From the NCBI GenBank assembly GCA_029204225.1, contig CM055095.1, positions 70,351,574 through 70,415,573 of the forward strand: a DNA stretch of 64,000 nt. Direction: 5' to 3'. How positions within the stretch are numbered: the stretch's first letter is position 1; each line of letters starts with the position of its first letter. The translations under genes were made by a program, and so were the position numbers. This DNA comes from Diphasiastrum complanatum. Taxonomy: Eukaryota; Streptophyta; Lycopodiopsida; Lycopodiales; Lycopodiaceae. Shown piece after piece: positions 1 through 11,679 of this stretch. The notes beneath the pieces are model-generated. The model made no database searches. It was given only the letters and a program-made list of their open reading frames with translations, and had not been told where the DNA came from.

Positions 1-296
1 GGTTCTTTTGTGAGCACTTGTGATAATCCTTTTTTATGGTTAAAGAGATTGTTGGACATGTTCCCATTCTTAGTAAACAATATTAATGGGCATTGCGCCT
101 TTCAAATCCTCCACCAAGGATCTAAGTTATGTAGTTTGCTTCTACAGAGTACTTATAGAAGTTCTTAAGAATCTACTTCAATGATCTGTGTGTCTATGGA
201 ATGGATGAAGACCATCTATCTCAGCTTGAAAAGTTCTTCTTCAATATCTTTGAATTCGGAAAAGTATCAAATATGGGTTACACATGGCTTGGTATT

Positions 297-720
297 GGAA
301 CATGTCATTTCATGACATGACCTAGCTATAAATCTAACCAAGATCAAGATTATGGATCTTCCTATTGGAAAACAAAATAAGCTGCATATGAGTCGAATAA
401 CTATTCAACAATGATTGTTCGAGAAAAGAACAATAGTTAATGTGATAACAAAACTATTTCGATATTATCATAAACACAACTTATTATGGCATTCACAAGT
501 GCGAAAAATGAATGATAGAGAACAATCGCTTCATTGCCAATTATCAGAACTCACATCATAGTGGCATGAGTAACAAAAATAGTAAGACAAGACAAGTCAT
601 GTATCGAATTGTCGAATGCCATATGTATTGCTGAATGATGAAAAACACATCCACCCTCTACTCTGATTGCAGTATAATAATATCACATCTAATTCTACTA
701 TAAATTCTGCCCATACACAA
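297..720 (+). mobile_element. Ty1/copia gag-to-pre-integrase remnant
   Basis: Decayed copia coding sequence read on the plus strand. Near its start the translation includes a segment like HDLAINLTKIKIMDL, and further on come phrases around KLFRYYHKHNLLWHSQ, broken by stops. The same sequence appears in opposite orientation at about 12130-12590, where it sits just upstream of a recognisable copia zinc motif and integrase, so the identity is taken from that copy. It lies next to a minus-strand copia RT remnant (1300-3000) but points the other way, so it is a separate fragment. Not functional. Confidence 0.55.
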
Positions 721-1299
721 AGTGTAATCATGATAGCTTATTAACGATTGATTTACGCTTATGACGAGACATAGAGAGAGGAGAAGATGAAGAGTGACTA
801 CTCCTAAAACTTGAATTGATTCAACTTGATGAATTCAACTTCAACATAAAATGAACTATTCTATTAATCTAATTATACTTGTTGATCGCACAACCCTAGC
901 AGAATGCACCATCATCCATTTGGAAGATGCCACGTGGAGATAAGGGATTGGAACCCAAATAGGTAATGGATAAGACTCCAAAACCAAATCCGATGAAGTT
1001 ATTATTTGGTAATCCTCAAATATTCATTTTAGGTCTACTCAACACTTTGTCGACAATATGTATATTTCTATAGACGGTTTTGAATCCTTCGACATTGTCT
1101 CAATAATGTGGATAAAACTGCAACACTGTAGTTCCACATTACAAAATGATTTCAGAAATGAAATCTAATACTCTTCCTTAATGTGAATTCATAAATATCA
1201 AGGTATTATGTCAAGTATACTACTAAACTTAGAATGATTGTTGAACAATCATGCTTTAGTAGATATATCCGTTGTCATGAAATCTGATCTGCAAAAGAT

Positions 1300-3000
1300 T
1301 AGAACAATCTCCTTTTTGAGTACTTTGTCTCTTACAAAATGATACTTTATCTCAATTTGCTTGCTTAGGGAATGATATCTGGGATGAACGGATAAAGCAA
1401 TTGTATTTTGATTATCGCAAAAGTAATGTATTTGACCTTTGATAATGTAGTCAAAATTTGCTTCTTGTTGTTTTAAGAGACAGGACCTTTGTTGAATACA
1501 AAGACATATCTTAATGTCAACTTTCTAATGTCAACATCTCTAGCCCAATTACATTTGTGAAACCTTGAAGAAGATTAACATCATCATTCGAATCACCATT
1601 CAAATTTCCACCATATCAAATGTAATGATTCTGTGTTGACTGCAGATATTGAGAAACTCTAAGTAGTACTTTTCAATGAATGAAATCTATATTCGACATG
1701 TATTGGTTTAGTGTACTAACTGAATAAGCAATGTCAGGTCTAGTACATATCACGGCATACATAAGAGAACCAATAATAAAATGATAAGGATATTGTTTCT
1801 TCGGTTCGACTTCTTCAAATAAGTGAGGACACTGGTCTTTCAAATCTTGGATCCATTGGAATTTCGGCTGCTTTACAATTGACCATTTGATGTTTAAATA
1901 AGAATTTATGAATGTACCTTTGTTTACTAAGATAGACCAATCGATGATCATGATATTCGAAAATCTGTATACAAAGACAAAAATAGGCCTCCTCTAAATT
2001 AGTCATATCAAATTCATTCTATAACATTTCTTTGACATTCTTTAGCATTTGAATGTCATTACTAAAGAGTAATTTGTCATCAACATATAATGTAATGATT
2101 AAGAAAGATGAATTTACTAATTTTTAGTAGACATTACAATCAACTAAAACTTGATATAAAGCCTTGCTAAATAATGAAGTCATTGATTTGACAAAACCAT
2201 GCACGAGATGGTTGTTTAAGCCCATAGAGAGCTTTTTGAAGCTTGCATACCTGATGGATTTTACCTTCCAGCTCGTAGCCTTCGAGTCGAGACATATAAA
2301 TGTCTTCTTTGATATCTCCATTTAAAAATGTAGTTTGCACATCCATTTGATGAATCTCTAAATCTGCCACTGTTGCAAATGAAAGTGAAAGCCTGATCTT
2401 GACACAGGACTAAAAAATTTTGAATGATCAACATTCGAGATTTGGGAGAATCCTCTATTAGTAATCTTGCCTTCCATTGATCAAGTGAACTATTGGCTTT
2501 GTACCTGATTCGATAAACTCAGTTGCAAGAAATCATATTCTTACCATCTCGTAGGTCTGTAACAGTCCATGTCTAGTTTCTGATAAGAGATTGATAGTCT
2601 TTGTCCATTTGTTGATTTCCAATGATCTGCTTATGGGCTAGAAATTGCTTTTGAATAATTGATTGGCTCCTTGACAAAGTAACAAGTGGTTATGGCCTTG
2701 TCAATAAATCTGTCAGGAGGAAATATGTTTCGATTCAATCTTTGAAGAATTGGCTACTGTTGTTGATGATGTTATGTCAAGTTGTCTTCAGAATCATTGA
2801 TTAGAGTATAGTCAAGATTTGAACTTGATGCGATATCGGGTACTGAATTGACATCTGTCCTTTCCCTTGACGAATCTTCAAGAAAGATAAAAACTCTACT
2901 AAAAGTAATCTTGTTAGTCAGTAGATTTTAAATCCTATACACTTTTTGATTCGAAGAGTATACTCAAAAGTAGTAGTTTCTAGCTTCTACGTCATTCAAT
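1300..3000 (-). mobile_element. Degenerate Ty1/copia pol fragment (RT and RNase H)
   Basis: Minus-strand remnant of a copia polyprotein. The hallmark stretches are, in coding order: integrase/RT spacer sequence (about 2990-2720), RT with MDVQTTFLNGDIKEDIYM and KALYGLKQPSRAW (about 2355-2200), the RT C-terminal block around 2000-1830, and the RNase H entry motif IIGSLMYAVICTRPDIAYSV (about 1770-1715). Stops and frameshifts separate all blocks, so the reading frame is dead. A direct copy of the same RT block occurs at 14781-15190. No LTR could be delimited, although 720-960 is where the downstream LTR would be expected. Confidence 0.8.
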
Positions 3001-3079
3001 TGGTGACTTACAAAAATGGTAGGAAAATCCTTCTTATATTTTCCTAGTTGAGTCAATATTGTTTTATGTATTTAGATTC

Positions 3080-3490
3080 ATCATTTTTTTCAAAATGATA
3101 GGCCGATAGTGTTTGAGAGCTAAAAGGTCACTAGACCTCAATTGTGTTACACACCTTAGGAGAAGAATTATTTGCTATGATTTATGCACTTAAAACATTT
3201 GGAGGCGCTATCTATATGGTAATCAGCTTATAGTATATACAGATCACCAGCCTCTGAAATACTTTTGTAATCACAACACAATTTGAGGCATTGTAAAGCT
3301 TGATGGGTTCAGCTTATGGAAGAATATGATTATAGATGATATGTCAAAGAAAGCTCTAACCAAGTTGTGAATGCTCTTAGTTGAATTGGTAAATTAAATG
3401 AGCTTTCATTCACTCAGATTTCTACATATCTATATCTTTCGTTGAGAGGAAGGCATGAAAATGATTCTCATTTTGGTCAAATATGGATGC
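3080..3490 (+). mobile_element. Ty3/gypsy RNase H fragment
   Basis: Plus-strand translation gives a gypsy RNase H signature: an EELFAMIYALKTF-like block near 3165-3200 followed by VYTDHQPLKYF near 3233-3262. The family motif is E-LA-V-A-hhK(x)n-TDH-PL. The frame is interrupted by several stops. Just upstream (3005-3075) lies a minus-strand trace of the same domain (KKDFP-like), so two oppositely oriented gypsy fragments abut here. Only a fossil remains. Confidence 0.65.
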
Positions 3491-4168
3491 TGATAAAGAC
3501 CGAAATGAATGAAAATGGAACTGAGATGGATTCACATGGATTTCAGTTATCTAAGCATTAGGGGAAACCTCAACTCAAAAAGGGACCTATAAGAAACCCA
3601 AACTTAGTGAGAGAATGATTAGAGAGAGAAATTATAAACGGCAAGATTTTTTGTCGTTTTTCTAGTTTCCGGTGTTGCATGCTGTCTAACTAGTGTGGTT
3701 AACTGATTTTTATCTCAAATGAAATAAACATGTTGTTCCAAGTAGACATTTGATGGAAAGAGCTTGAAGTGTAGATTGAGAAGACTAAGGCACAAAGGAT
3801 TGTTTGTGCATCTTGTTTATGATTGGATCTGATATTTGAGGGTAGGTAGGAGTGTCCACCTAGTATTTTTCATATCATAATGGTTCAATGCCCTTGATCA
3901 CAAGAGTTTTGGTGTTTCTCTCAAGCTAGTCAAGTGAAAAGAAAATCTAGGACATTGTTTGCAATCAAATCTTTTCAAATCCATTCCAGCTCTAAAGAGA
4001 TAGAGTAGTCATTGTTCTTAGGGGTGATTGGATCTAAACTTGGTGTGGTTTGGTCAATTGTGCTTTCATCTTTGTGATCAAGGCAAGGCCTAATTTCCAA
4101 TTGACTAGATTTTGGTGTGGTGTAGTCATTATTAGAGTCCTTTCACACATGTGTACTTTGTCTACATC

Positions 4169-4255
4169 AAAAGTGTAGAATTGGCATGTGATTGTGTGAA
4201 GGTCAAATTTGAGGTGTAGAATTGGCATGTGGTGATTGTGTGATGCTCAAATTGG
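4169..4255. repeat. Short direct duplication, unit about 43 bp
   Basis: The phrase GTGTAGAATTGGCATGTG is followed by GATTGTGTGA and TCAAATT in both units (about 4169-4211 and 4214-4255). The duplication is local and slightly diverged. It lies inside a non-coding stretch (3490-5820) downstream of the gypsy RNase H fragment; no gene was seen in that stretch. Confidence 0.7.
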
Positions 4256-4261
4256 TTCTAG

Positions 4262-4400
4262 TCAAGCTTTGATTGTGAGAGTGTGGGATTCAATTTGTGA
4301 TCCCATTGAGTGTTTAGAACAGGGAGGAGTCCATATTTGAGTGCACAATCTTGGTTGAGATCTTGGTGAATCTCTAGATGTCAATTTTTTAAATTGGTCA
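4262..4400 (+). repeat. Dispersed repeat, inverted partner of 10985-11095
   Basis: About 110 bp here match 10985-11095 in reverse complement, including GTGTTTAGAACAGGGAGGAG, CATATTTGAGTGCACAATCT and the AC/GT-rich piece around GTGAGAGTGTGGG. In both places the block lies downstream, in coding sense, of a gypsy pol fragment (3080-3490 plus strand, 11300-11670 minus strand), so it is probably 3' untranslated or LTR sequence of one gypsy family. Confidence 0.7.
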
Positions 4401-5807
4401 AGATAGTCAAAATTGGTGAAAATCTATGACATAGTTTGTTGTCAAACCAATTCAAATTCAATCCAACTCTAAAGGTTAGAGTCTTGGGTTAAGAGTGAGT
4501 CCAAAAGGGGTGATTGGGTCTAATTTTTATGTATTTGAAGCAAATATTATATGTCAAGTTTGTGTGATCTAGGTGAGATCCATTTTTCACATTGACTAGA
4601 TTTTGGGTGAAGATTGATTCTTTGATTTGTGATCTAGATCTTTTGTAGCTATTTCTAGATATTTGATGTGTTCAAATCTAGTTTCTTGAAGGTCACAAAT
4701 CACTTTGAAGAATCATTTCACAAGTTTGTACTTTGAACTTGTACAAATCAAAATGCATGTTTAGGATAGGCAAAGACATCCGTCTTGACTCTTATGAGGT
4801 GTGGACACGTCCTAGATTGTAGGGATGCAAATTGGCAAGTAGTGCACCATAGGTCAAAATCCTCACCGCATTGACTTTTGAGGTCCAATTAAATTATGAG
4901 GCACAAATCATGGATCCAATCACTTTTAGATATTACTACATGCCTAATTGAGTAGGATCTTGAGCTACTACTATATGGATGTGGAGTTTTATTGTACTTT
5001 TAGAATTTTGAGAGTTAAGTGAGTTTTGTCTTGCAAACTTTTGGTCTCTTCTCTCTCTACCCGAGAGCTTTGTGATTTTCTCTCTCTACATGAGAGCTAG
5101 GTGCTTGTTTGGCTCTTCCAAAATGAGATTTACTTCATTTTTTCAGGGATATGCATGAAACTTGCTTGACTTTGAATGATGATTGCCTTTTGTGTACAAG
5201 AGCTCTTGCCTAGATCCAAATTGTGTTAGATAGCTCTTGAAAATCCAAGTTGATCAAGAGTAATTTGGTAGTGTGCAACCTCTCATGCATGTAGATCGTG
5301 GATGATCTATTCAAGGTCCTCAAACTCACTTTTTTGACAAGGAACTTTTTGGTTAGATTATAAAATATCTTCTAAAAAGAGCAGTGGGTGAAATGATAGG
5401 AATAAGGCTTTAAAGGAATTCAAACTATGAGTTATTTATGATTATGGATAGTTGATGTAAAGATAATATTTTGGTTCTGCTAATCAGATTTACCAAATAC
5501 CATTTCATTATGGGATTGGATCAAATTGGAATAGAGTTCTAATTTTAACCTGAAGCCAATGATCTCTTCATAAGTTGACCATGAGATAATTCACCTAGTG
5601 TTTCATGTAAACTAAATTTACAAAAAAGCAATGTTACTAATCTAAAGATATTCAAACCCAGCTGAAAAATTTATCGCTTAGTGTATTGCTCAGATTTGAG
5701 ATTGTACTACTTTTTTGATATTTAAGTCAGATTAAGAATAATGATTTTTTGAGTAAGTGTTGGAAGTTAAATAATGGTTATCTGTCTCTCTTTCATTTTA
5801 TGAGGAT

Positions 5808-5832
5808 AAAAAATGTTTAAGGGGGGGAGAAT
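5808..5832 (+). other. Candidate polypurine tract and LTR start
   Basis: AAGGGGGGGAGAATGATACG has the usual form of a plant gypsy polypurine tract followed at once by a TG dinucleotide that would begin a 3' LTR. It lies downstream of plus-strand gypsy remnants. No matching second LTR was found, so the call rests on this motif alone. Confidence 0.4.
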
Positions 5833-5967
5833 GATACGTCCATGTCTAGTTCACAGGATTCGGAGCAATCCTTGATGTGGATATTAAGTACTCTAGTATA
5901 CGAGTTTTTTAGTTATACCTCATCATTTCCAACTAGGCTAGAAATATAATTAATAAACTTGTGAATA

Positions 5968-5984
5968 CCCCCCCCCCCCCCCCC
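5968..5984. repeat. Poly-C homopolymer, 17 nt
   Basis: An uninterrupted run of 17 C. Similar but longer or broken runs occur at 7953-7985 (G) and 34093-34109 (C). Exact length may be uncertain because homopolymers are error-prone in sequencing. Confidence 0.9.
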
Positions 5985-7510
5985 ATATCCATTAGGACAT
6001 GTGGTGCTATTGCATGGTGTCTGACGACTATAAATGCATGTAAAAGAAATTAAAAGCAATTGGTTTCAATACCCACTCAACACTTGGAAAAATCAGCAAA
6101 GCATAGGAATACAACTAACATTATTTCTAAAAAATTGTTGTCATTAAAGTGTTGATGGTTTTTTATATAGGCATATAAACCCATTAATGTGTAATAGTCC
6201 TCAAAAAGTTGACAAACTTTCGAACGTGTAAGTTTTTCTAGGATAACTCAAAGAAGGTGATTTATATATCACTAGAAGCTTTGCCAATGCATGGCATTTA
6301 ATTGTTAACAAATAAACAAGATAAAGTCTGTCAAGTTCAAAATTTTCTCCCTTGGAATTCTACAATAATCTATGCTTGTTTGCTTTAAATATAGACCTCT
6401 GCTTCACTAAAGCACTTTTTCATATGACATATATACTTAAAAGGCTTTCAAGTATTCAAAGTGCAAGGAGATTTTACCCTTTCAAAACACAATCCTATGT
6501 ATAGATTATCGAGTATTTATCAATTTTGGAATAGACTTGGTTCATTGGTGATTGTATCACAGAGGGTTCAATTGGATGACAAACCTTAATGATTCCAAGA
6601 ATTGTATTTGAATTCGAATGGAATTCAACAGGACCTTGTAATATCTAGATTTGGTTCTAGATAGTAATCTAAAGTTTTTTGTAGTTGAAGACAATCATCA
6701 ATACTATTTTGGTATGCCTTCTATCTTTGATTATCTAATTGATTGCAGAGGTTGGATAACTCATATTTTTGTTAAAAACCTAGTTTATAGAATATTCTTA
6801 AAATCCCGTATTTTTTTTCTAGGCAAAAAAGACTGTAGAATGATTATTACATTTCTTGAGTTGTGTGTTGGACATATACTCCTATATTTTTTAATGATTA
6901 AGTATGATTATGAAATCTAGTGAATTATCATTGAAAAATCATAAGATTCTAAATATTTATTATTGGTGAATAGAAATAGGTACTTAATTATTATCATTGT
7001 AAGAAAATGCGTCAATTCTTGAATATGCTGAGTAATTCTTGATCTTTAAATGAGTTGAGAATTTAAATCAATGATTTGAAAAATTAAATCTCTTTAATCT
7101 AGTGTTTTCTTTGAGAACGTATGTGTTTCACAGGCATTCTCATAAAATAAAATATTTTACTTCTGGAGAGATTGCTTACCTTTAGTGGATGATACTCTAT
7201 TACGGATTTTAGTTTGTAAGTGCTTGTGTATAGTTTTAAGCCTAGATCTCATGTTGTTAGGGAGACATACAAATCTATTGAGATTAGATGGTTGTTATTC
7301 TCTTGCACGAGATGCTAGAAATAGGGTAAACTCAAGAGAATATCTAGAGTACTCAGAATTGAATATCTAGAGTATTTAGAACTTAATTAAAATCATCTGA
7401 TTTCGATTGATCTCCTAAGTAGTCTAGTAGGACGAACTATTATGCCCTAGAAATTTTTTTTTTCTCTCGAAAGAAGTAACCGTCGATTAGTAATTTTTTA
7501 CAAAAGTACA
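5985..7510. other. Non-coding stretch, nothing recognised
   Basis: AT-rich sequence without recognisable domains. One plus-strand open frame of 89 codons (6651-6920) has a composition rich in Phe, Ile and Tyr as expected from AT-rich DNA and shows no motif. Regarded as old, unidentifiable transposon or intergenic DNA. Confidence 0.5.
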
Positions 7511-7519
7511 ATAAAAGCC

Positions 7520-7830
7520 TCAAAGACTCATAAGCTTATCTGCTTCTTTGAAAAGAAGAGGGATGGAGATGACAAAGTCACCATTCCCAAATTCCTTACA
7601 ATTTCTTTCAAGCCAAATGTTCCATAGAGTAATTATTCTAACGCATTGCCAAAACTTATTAATCTTATCATCAACAAAAGTAATGTCATTTAATAACAAG
7701 TCTGTCTGGCTGGATCTCTTGAATATGGTATGGAAACGAGCAATGAAAAGATCAGTAACTGACTTCCAAAGAGGAGCACAACAATGGAAGAAAAGGTGAG
7801 CCACATTCTCATATGCTAATTTGCATTTTG
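7520..7830 (-). pseudogene. LINE zinc-binding (zf-RVT-like) tail
   Basis: Minus-strand frame with AHLFFHCCAPLWKSV and, later, WNIWLERNCKEFGNG. This is the layout of the zf-RVT region that follows the reverse transcriptase in plant L1-type LINEs (H-hFF-C-xxxxxW then a WxxWxERN block). It continues from the RT C-terminal fragment at 7990-8584, from which it is separated by a frame change and a poly-G run. The same region in opposite orientation occurs at 9460-9800. Confidence 0.75.
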
Positions 7831-7950
7831 AACAGACATGCGAAACATCTTCTCTATATTGAGCATGAACAGGAAGAGAAACTGTAAAGGTCCAAGGTCC
7901 CCATAAGTGAAAGCATAGGAAATAAAGTTGGTTTCACAAGCATAAACCGT

Positions 7951-7952
<2 letters not shown>

Positions 7953-7985
<33 letters not shown>
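7953..7985. repeat. Poly-G homopolymer, 33 nt
   Basis: Uninterrupted run of 33 G (33 C on the coding strand of the LINE). It sits between the RT C-terminal part and the zinc-binding tail and reads as a polyproline run in the minus-strand frame. It cannot be part of the original protein and marks an expansion or junction inside the dead LINE. Confidence 0.9.
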
Positions 7986-7988
<3 letters not shown>

Positions 7989-7989
7989 A

Positions 7990-8584
7990 GGGGCAGAGAG
8001 ACAGAGAAGGAAAAGGCATAGCCAGTAAATTCGAAGAAGTAGGATTGAGACCCGTTATCCAAGGAGGAAGGGAGAGGGGAGGTCATCAAAAGAGTCCAAG
8101 ATTTGAGGTCGGGAGAAGTTAGAGTGAATTCGTCTGAAAAGGAGAGAGAGAGTGAGGTCGTGGAGGGATCAAGAAGACCAAAGCCCCCAAGTTTCTTGGG
8201 AGTAGTACAAATATCCCAATTAAGAAGACTGGGGCGATTATTCCAAAGAAATTTCCTGAAGGATTTCGCAATAGAAAGAGAGTAAGAAGGCGGGAAAAAC
8301 CAGATGAAGAGAAAATGAGTGAAGTAGGAAGAGATGATATATTTGAGGACAATGAGTCTAGCAGAGAACGAAAGGTCAAAAGAGTCCCAAAAGATCAATT
8401 TGTGACTGATTTTCTCCAAGATCCAATTGAATCTGTCCTTGTTAGAGATGGAGGCACCAAGTGGGAAGCCAAGATATTTAAAAATGGTGTCATGGGGAAG
8501 AACATTTAACCCTAAGTTCAAGCACCAAGCAGGAGAGGCGTCATGCGAAAGGACAACAATATCAGATTTATGGAAATTGATCAA
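7990..8584 (-). pseudogene. LINE reverse transcriptase, C-terminal part
   Basis: The long minus-strand frame reads NFHKSDIVVLSHD, then FKYLGFPLGAS, WILEKISHKLIFW and FLWNNRPSLLNWDICTTPKK. These match the stretch that follows the YADD catalytic box in plant L1-type LINEs (N-KS, YLG-PLG, W-K-LS-AGR-like, W-CPK-GG). The catalytic RT core upstream is missing: within 80 bp the sequence jumps to the endonuclease remnant at 8663-9001, so about 1 kb or more was deleted. Confidence 0.8.
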
Positions 8585-8662
8585 AGAGTCAAAAAAATCA
8601 CAAAAACGATTGAGTTCAAGGAGGAGAAAGGAGGCAGAGTGATGATGAAGTTCAATAACAGA

Positions 8663-9001
8663 TCATCTGCAAAAAACTGGGGTGGTCCAATAGGAACATT
8701 TCGAAAAGAGAAAGGCCGGAATGAGGGACAAGAATTGAGCTTGAGGATTCCAAATAAGAGAATTATTCATAATAAAAATCGAATGGCACTTGGAAGGCTT
8801 GACCGGGAAAAGGTTGAGATATAAAGCCACAAGAAGCTGATCAGAGAGGGGAAGAGTGGGAATGGTACGACACGAAATACGACTTGCCCAATAGCCTCTA
8901 TTGGAGAGGTAAAACTTGTCAAGTCTTGCAGAAGAATAGAGGGGGGGAGAGTGACCATTATTCCACGTGTGAAGGCGGGGTGAGTTGTAGGGGGAGAGCA
9001 C
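8663..9001 (-). pseudogene. LINE endonuclease, C-terminal remnant
   Basis: Minus-strand translation contains SARLDKFYLSNRGYWA and LPLSDQLLVALYL. These recall the RLDR-(F/Y)L-S and SDH-P-(hydrophobic) motifs that end the AP-endonuclease-like domain of plant LINEs; the His of the SDH motif is Gln here, which would inactivate it. It belongs to the same minus-strand LINE as 7520-8584. Confidence 0.65.
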
Positions 9002-9061
9002 ATCAGCAACATTGAAATTGTCTATCTTACTCGTAAGGATCTAGTCACTCGGGAGCACATC

Positions 9062-9800
9062 ATGGACTCTATTTACGCCCTTAGCCTTTCTCATCTCAAA
9101 GTTGAGCTCGGCCTTTCTTCTCACGAAACCAATTTTCTCTCCTTTGTCTTTTCCCATGGTGACCTTGAACTACTATCTACTTCTTTCTCTTCTGACTGCC
9201 ATAATAAGTGGTTATTTAAAGCCCTTGATAAGACTGGCAAAATCTCCTATTCCTCCATATTTACTGTCACCAAGGAGCCCAACTTCACTTTCTTTTGGTA
9301 CAATTCCAAATGGAAGCTCTCTGACTCCCCCTCCTCTGGAAAAAAATATTTCGTCTCACTCACAAGATCAAAACTGGTAAGCTTAGAACCTTTTTCTCTT
9401 AGGATTCTTTAGCTATCTCTTCCTATCCTACCAACTATAAAGGTGATGTTTCGCATGTCTGCTCCAAATGCAAAACACTAGAAGAGGCACTTGTTCTTTT
9501 TTTGTTACGCTCTTATTTGGAAATCATTTGCTAACCTCTTCATTGTTCGTTTTCATGCCAGATTTAAGAGATTCAGCCATACAGCCATACAAAGAGCTAT
9601 TGTTAAATGATATCACTTTTGATGATGTAATGGTTAATTCTTACTGGTAGTGTATTAGAAGCATTACTCTGGTAGTGTATTAGAAGCATTACTCTTTGAA
9701 ACATATGGTTGGATATGAATTGTAGGGAATTTGAAAATGTTGATTTTATCATCTCCCCACCACTCCTATTCAAAGAAGCTAATAAACTTATGCTTATTTA
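9062..9800 (+). pseudogene. LINE 3' portion (RT tail and zinc-binding region), plus strand
   Basis: A 116-codon plus-strand frame (9062-9412) followed by a frame with CSKCKTLEEAL (about 9461-9490) and, near 9590-9660, LLLNDITFDDV. The last phrase matches LLLNDITFVDD in the minus-strand copy at 7520-7800, so the two are members of one LINE family arranged head to head around 9010. The end near 9850 carries A-rich DNA. The 5' two thirds of the LINE are absent, as usual for truncated insertions. Confidence 0.65.
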
Positions 9801-10602
9801 TGATTTTTTTTCAATGTACTTTATAAAATTTTCTAATCTATGGTCAACCTTTTCCAGATAAAAAAAAATGTTAAAAAGGTGTGAAGTGTGAACATTGGAT
9901 TAGGTGGCAAATAGATTCAGAAATCAGAGATACACCGTTTTGTACAGGATCTTGCAGATTTGGGTTTCTGAATCCCAAGTGGGGATTGGCGAACTTGGCG
10001 GTGCTATATAATTTGATTTGTAATTCGTGAATAGTGAACCTCAACACTGAAATTGCAACAGCAGACACAACTTTTTGAGGACTGGGTTTCCTAACTGCCT
10101 ACTGCAGTATTGCTTTCAGTACAGCATGATTGCATTGACATGGGGATGTTGTCGTTCCAACTTCCAAGTGCCCATTGCCTGGGAATTGGAATCATAATAT
10201 TGAGAGTCCGCGTGGGTCCGATCATCGATGCCCAACAGGGCGCTGGCGCTGGCCTTTCTGATGTAGTGAATCGCGATCCAGATTTGATTTCTGTCCTTTG
10301 GACTCTAAACTATAGCGTCTGGCAAATCCAGCTGGGAAGCACTTTTGCTCAGCAGGCGGCGGCCGAATTACAGCAGCAGGCAGGCGGGGGGCCTGACAGG
10401 TTCAAGGCACTGGACCCACACTGTAGGCCCCCCAGCTGTGATGGCCATTATTACCCATGAATATGTATATAGTTTTGTTCACACACACCGTTTGAGTTTT
10501 GAATATTTTCAATATAATCTAACCCTATTCTTAAAAAGCATATAGCATGTTACACTTTAATGAAACCTGTTTGTTTTACATTTGAGCCTTGACTCAAGTT
10601 TC

Positions 10603-10786
10603 AACAAAGAGGGATGAATGAGTGTATTCCTATAAAATAAAATAAAACACTTTGAGATATTGTATGTTTAATTGTAATATATAAGATCCAAAGAGGGATG
10701 ACTCATGAGTGAGTGTATTCCTATAACAAACAAGCTTTGAGATGTAGTATGTTTAACTCTAATACAATATACAAAGAGGGATGATG
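10603..10786. repeat. Tandem repeat, unit about 85 bp, 2.1 copies
   Basis: CAAAGAGGGATGA recurs at about 10603, 10689 and 10771, each of the first two followed by GAGTGTATTCCTATAA, a TTTGAGAT block and GTATGTTTAA. Units differ by small indels. Confidence 0.8.
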
Positions 10787-10984
10787 GTAATTTTGATCTA
10801 GACTCAAGAGCGCAAGCAAGGGCCCATCCTCATCATTCATCATGATTATGGATGGAGGATTCCAGAGCAGGTGAGGCCTAGGGTGTGACTCACACTCAAC
10901 AGATTTCTAGACATTAAAGGAACATACAAGACATTTTGAAGCTTTGCTCTCCTTCTTGATTCAATCCAAATAGGAATGTTTCAT

Positions 10985-11095
10985 ATCCCATGAATCTGAA
11001 AATCTCTTTCAAGATTGTGCACTCAAATATGGACTCCTCCCTGTTCTAGACACTCAATGAGATTACAAATTGACCCCCACACTCTCACAATGAAA
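10985..11095 (-). repeat. Dispersed repeat, inverted partner of 4262-4400
   Basis: Reverse-complement match to 4262-4400, including AGATTGTGCACTCAAATATG and CTCCTCCCTGTTCTAGACAC. It follows, in minus sense, the gypsy integrase fragment at 11300-11670. Confidence 0.7.
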
Positions 11096-11299
11096 AAAAA
11101 AAATCCTCGCTTTAAGATCTTTTTTATGCAATTCTCCAATCATGCCAAGCCTTATGTCGGGACTTTTCCAAAGCTAGCACATGAACTACCATGAATCATG
11201 TTTCTCACACTTTGTGTAAAGTTTCATGTCACAACTGTAATGATCGTGCCTCATCTAGACATTTTATTGGGGTGAGTCATAAGAATGGTACACAAAATT

Positions 11300-11670
11300 C
11301 AATTGGCTGATGATCACATCATCCTCTCTATAAACTAGTTGAAAAGACGTTTGGCTAGTACTAACTTTATATGCAGTTCGAAATGCCCAAAGTGTTGCAT
11401 GCAACTTATGCTCCCTATCTAGTATACTAACTTTAATTGTCTACACAAAATCTTATTGGAAAATTCTGCTATGCCATTTCCATGCGGATAATACAGTGTA
11501 CTAAATTGATGTATGACAAAGAATTCTTCCTACATGAATAAAATAGTTTCATTGACAAATGACTATTGCTATCACTCACAATTTTCACATGACAAGTACT
11601 TTTGACTATAATATTTTCATAAAGAAATTTGGCAATAGATTTCACATAAGGTCTTCGATAATCTTGCATG
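11300..11670 (-). mobile_element. Ty3/gypsy integrase fragment
   Basis: The minus-strand reading gives an NG-AE-SNKILCRQLKL block (about 11480-11430), equivalent to the integrase NGQAE-(S/T)NK motif, and then residues like those in the better preserved gypsy integrase at 23026-23520; the DNA around 11455-11500 is visibly similar to 23365-23415. Stops and indels abound. It directly abuts a copia fragment (11680-12600) on the same strand, so this is one element broken into another. Confidence 0.65.
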
Positions 11671-11679
11671 TAGAATCAT

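Noticed and set aside
6651-6920. Plus-strand ORF of 89 codons
   Set aside because: Composition is what AT-rich DNA gives by chance; no motif, no neighbour of the same kind, no splice context.
10110-10460. Plus-strand ORF of 116 codons in a more GC-rich patch
   Set aside because: No recognisable domain; Gln/Ala-rich end comes from a short CAG/GCG-rich stretch. GC content alone is not enough to call a gene.
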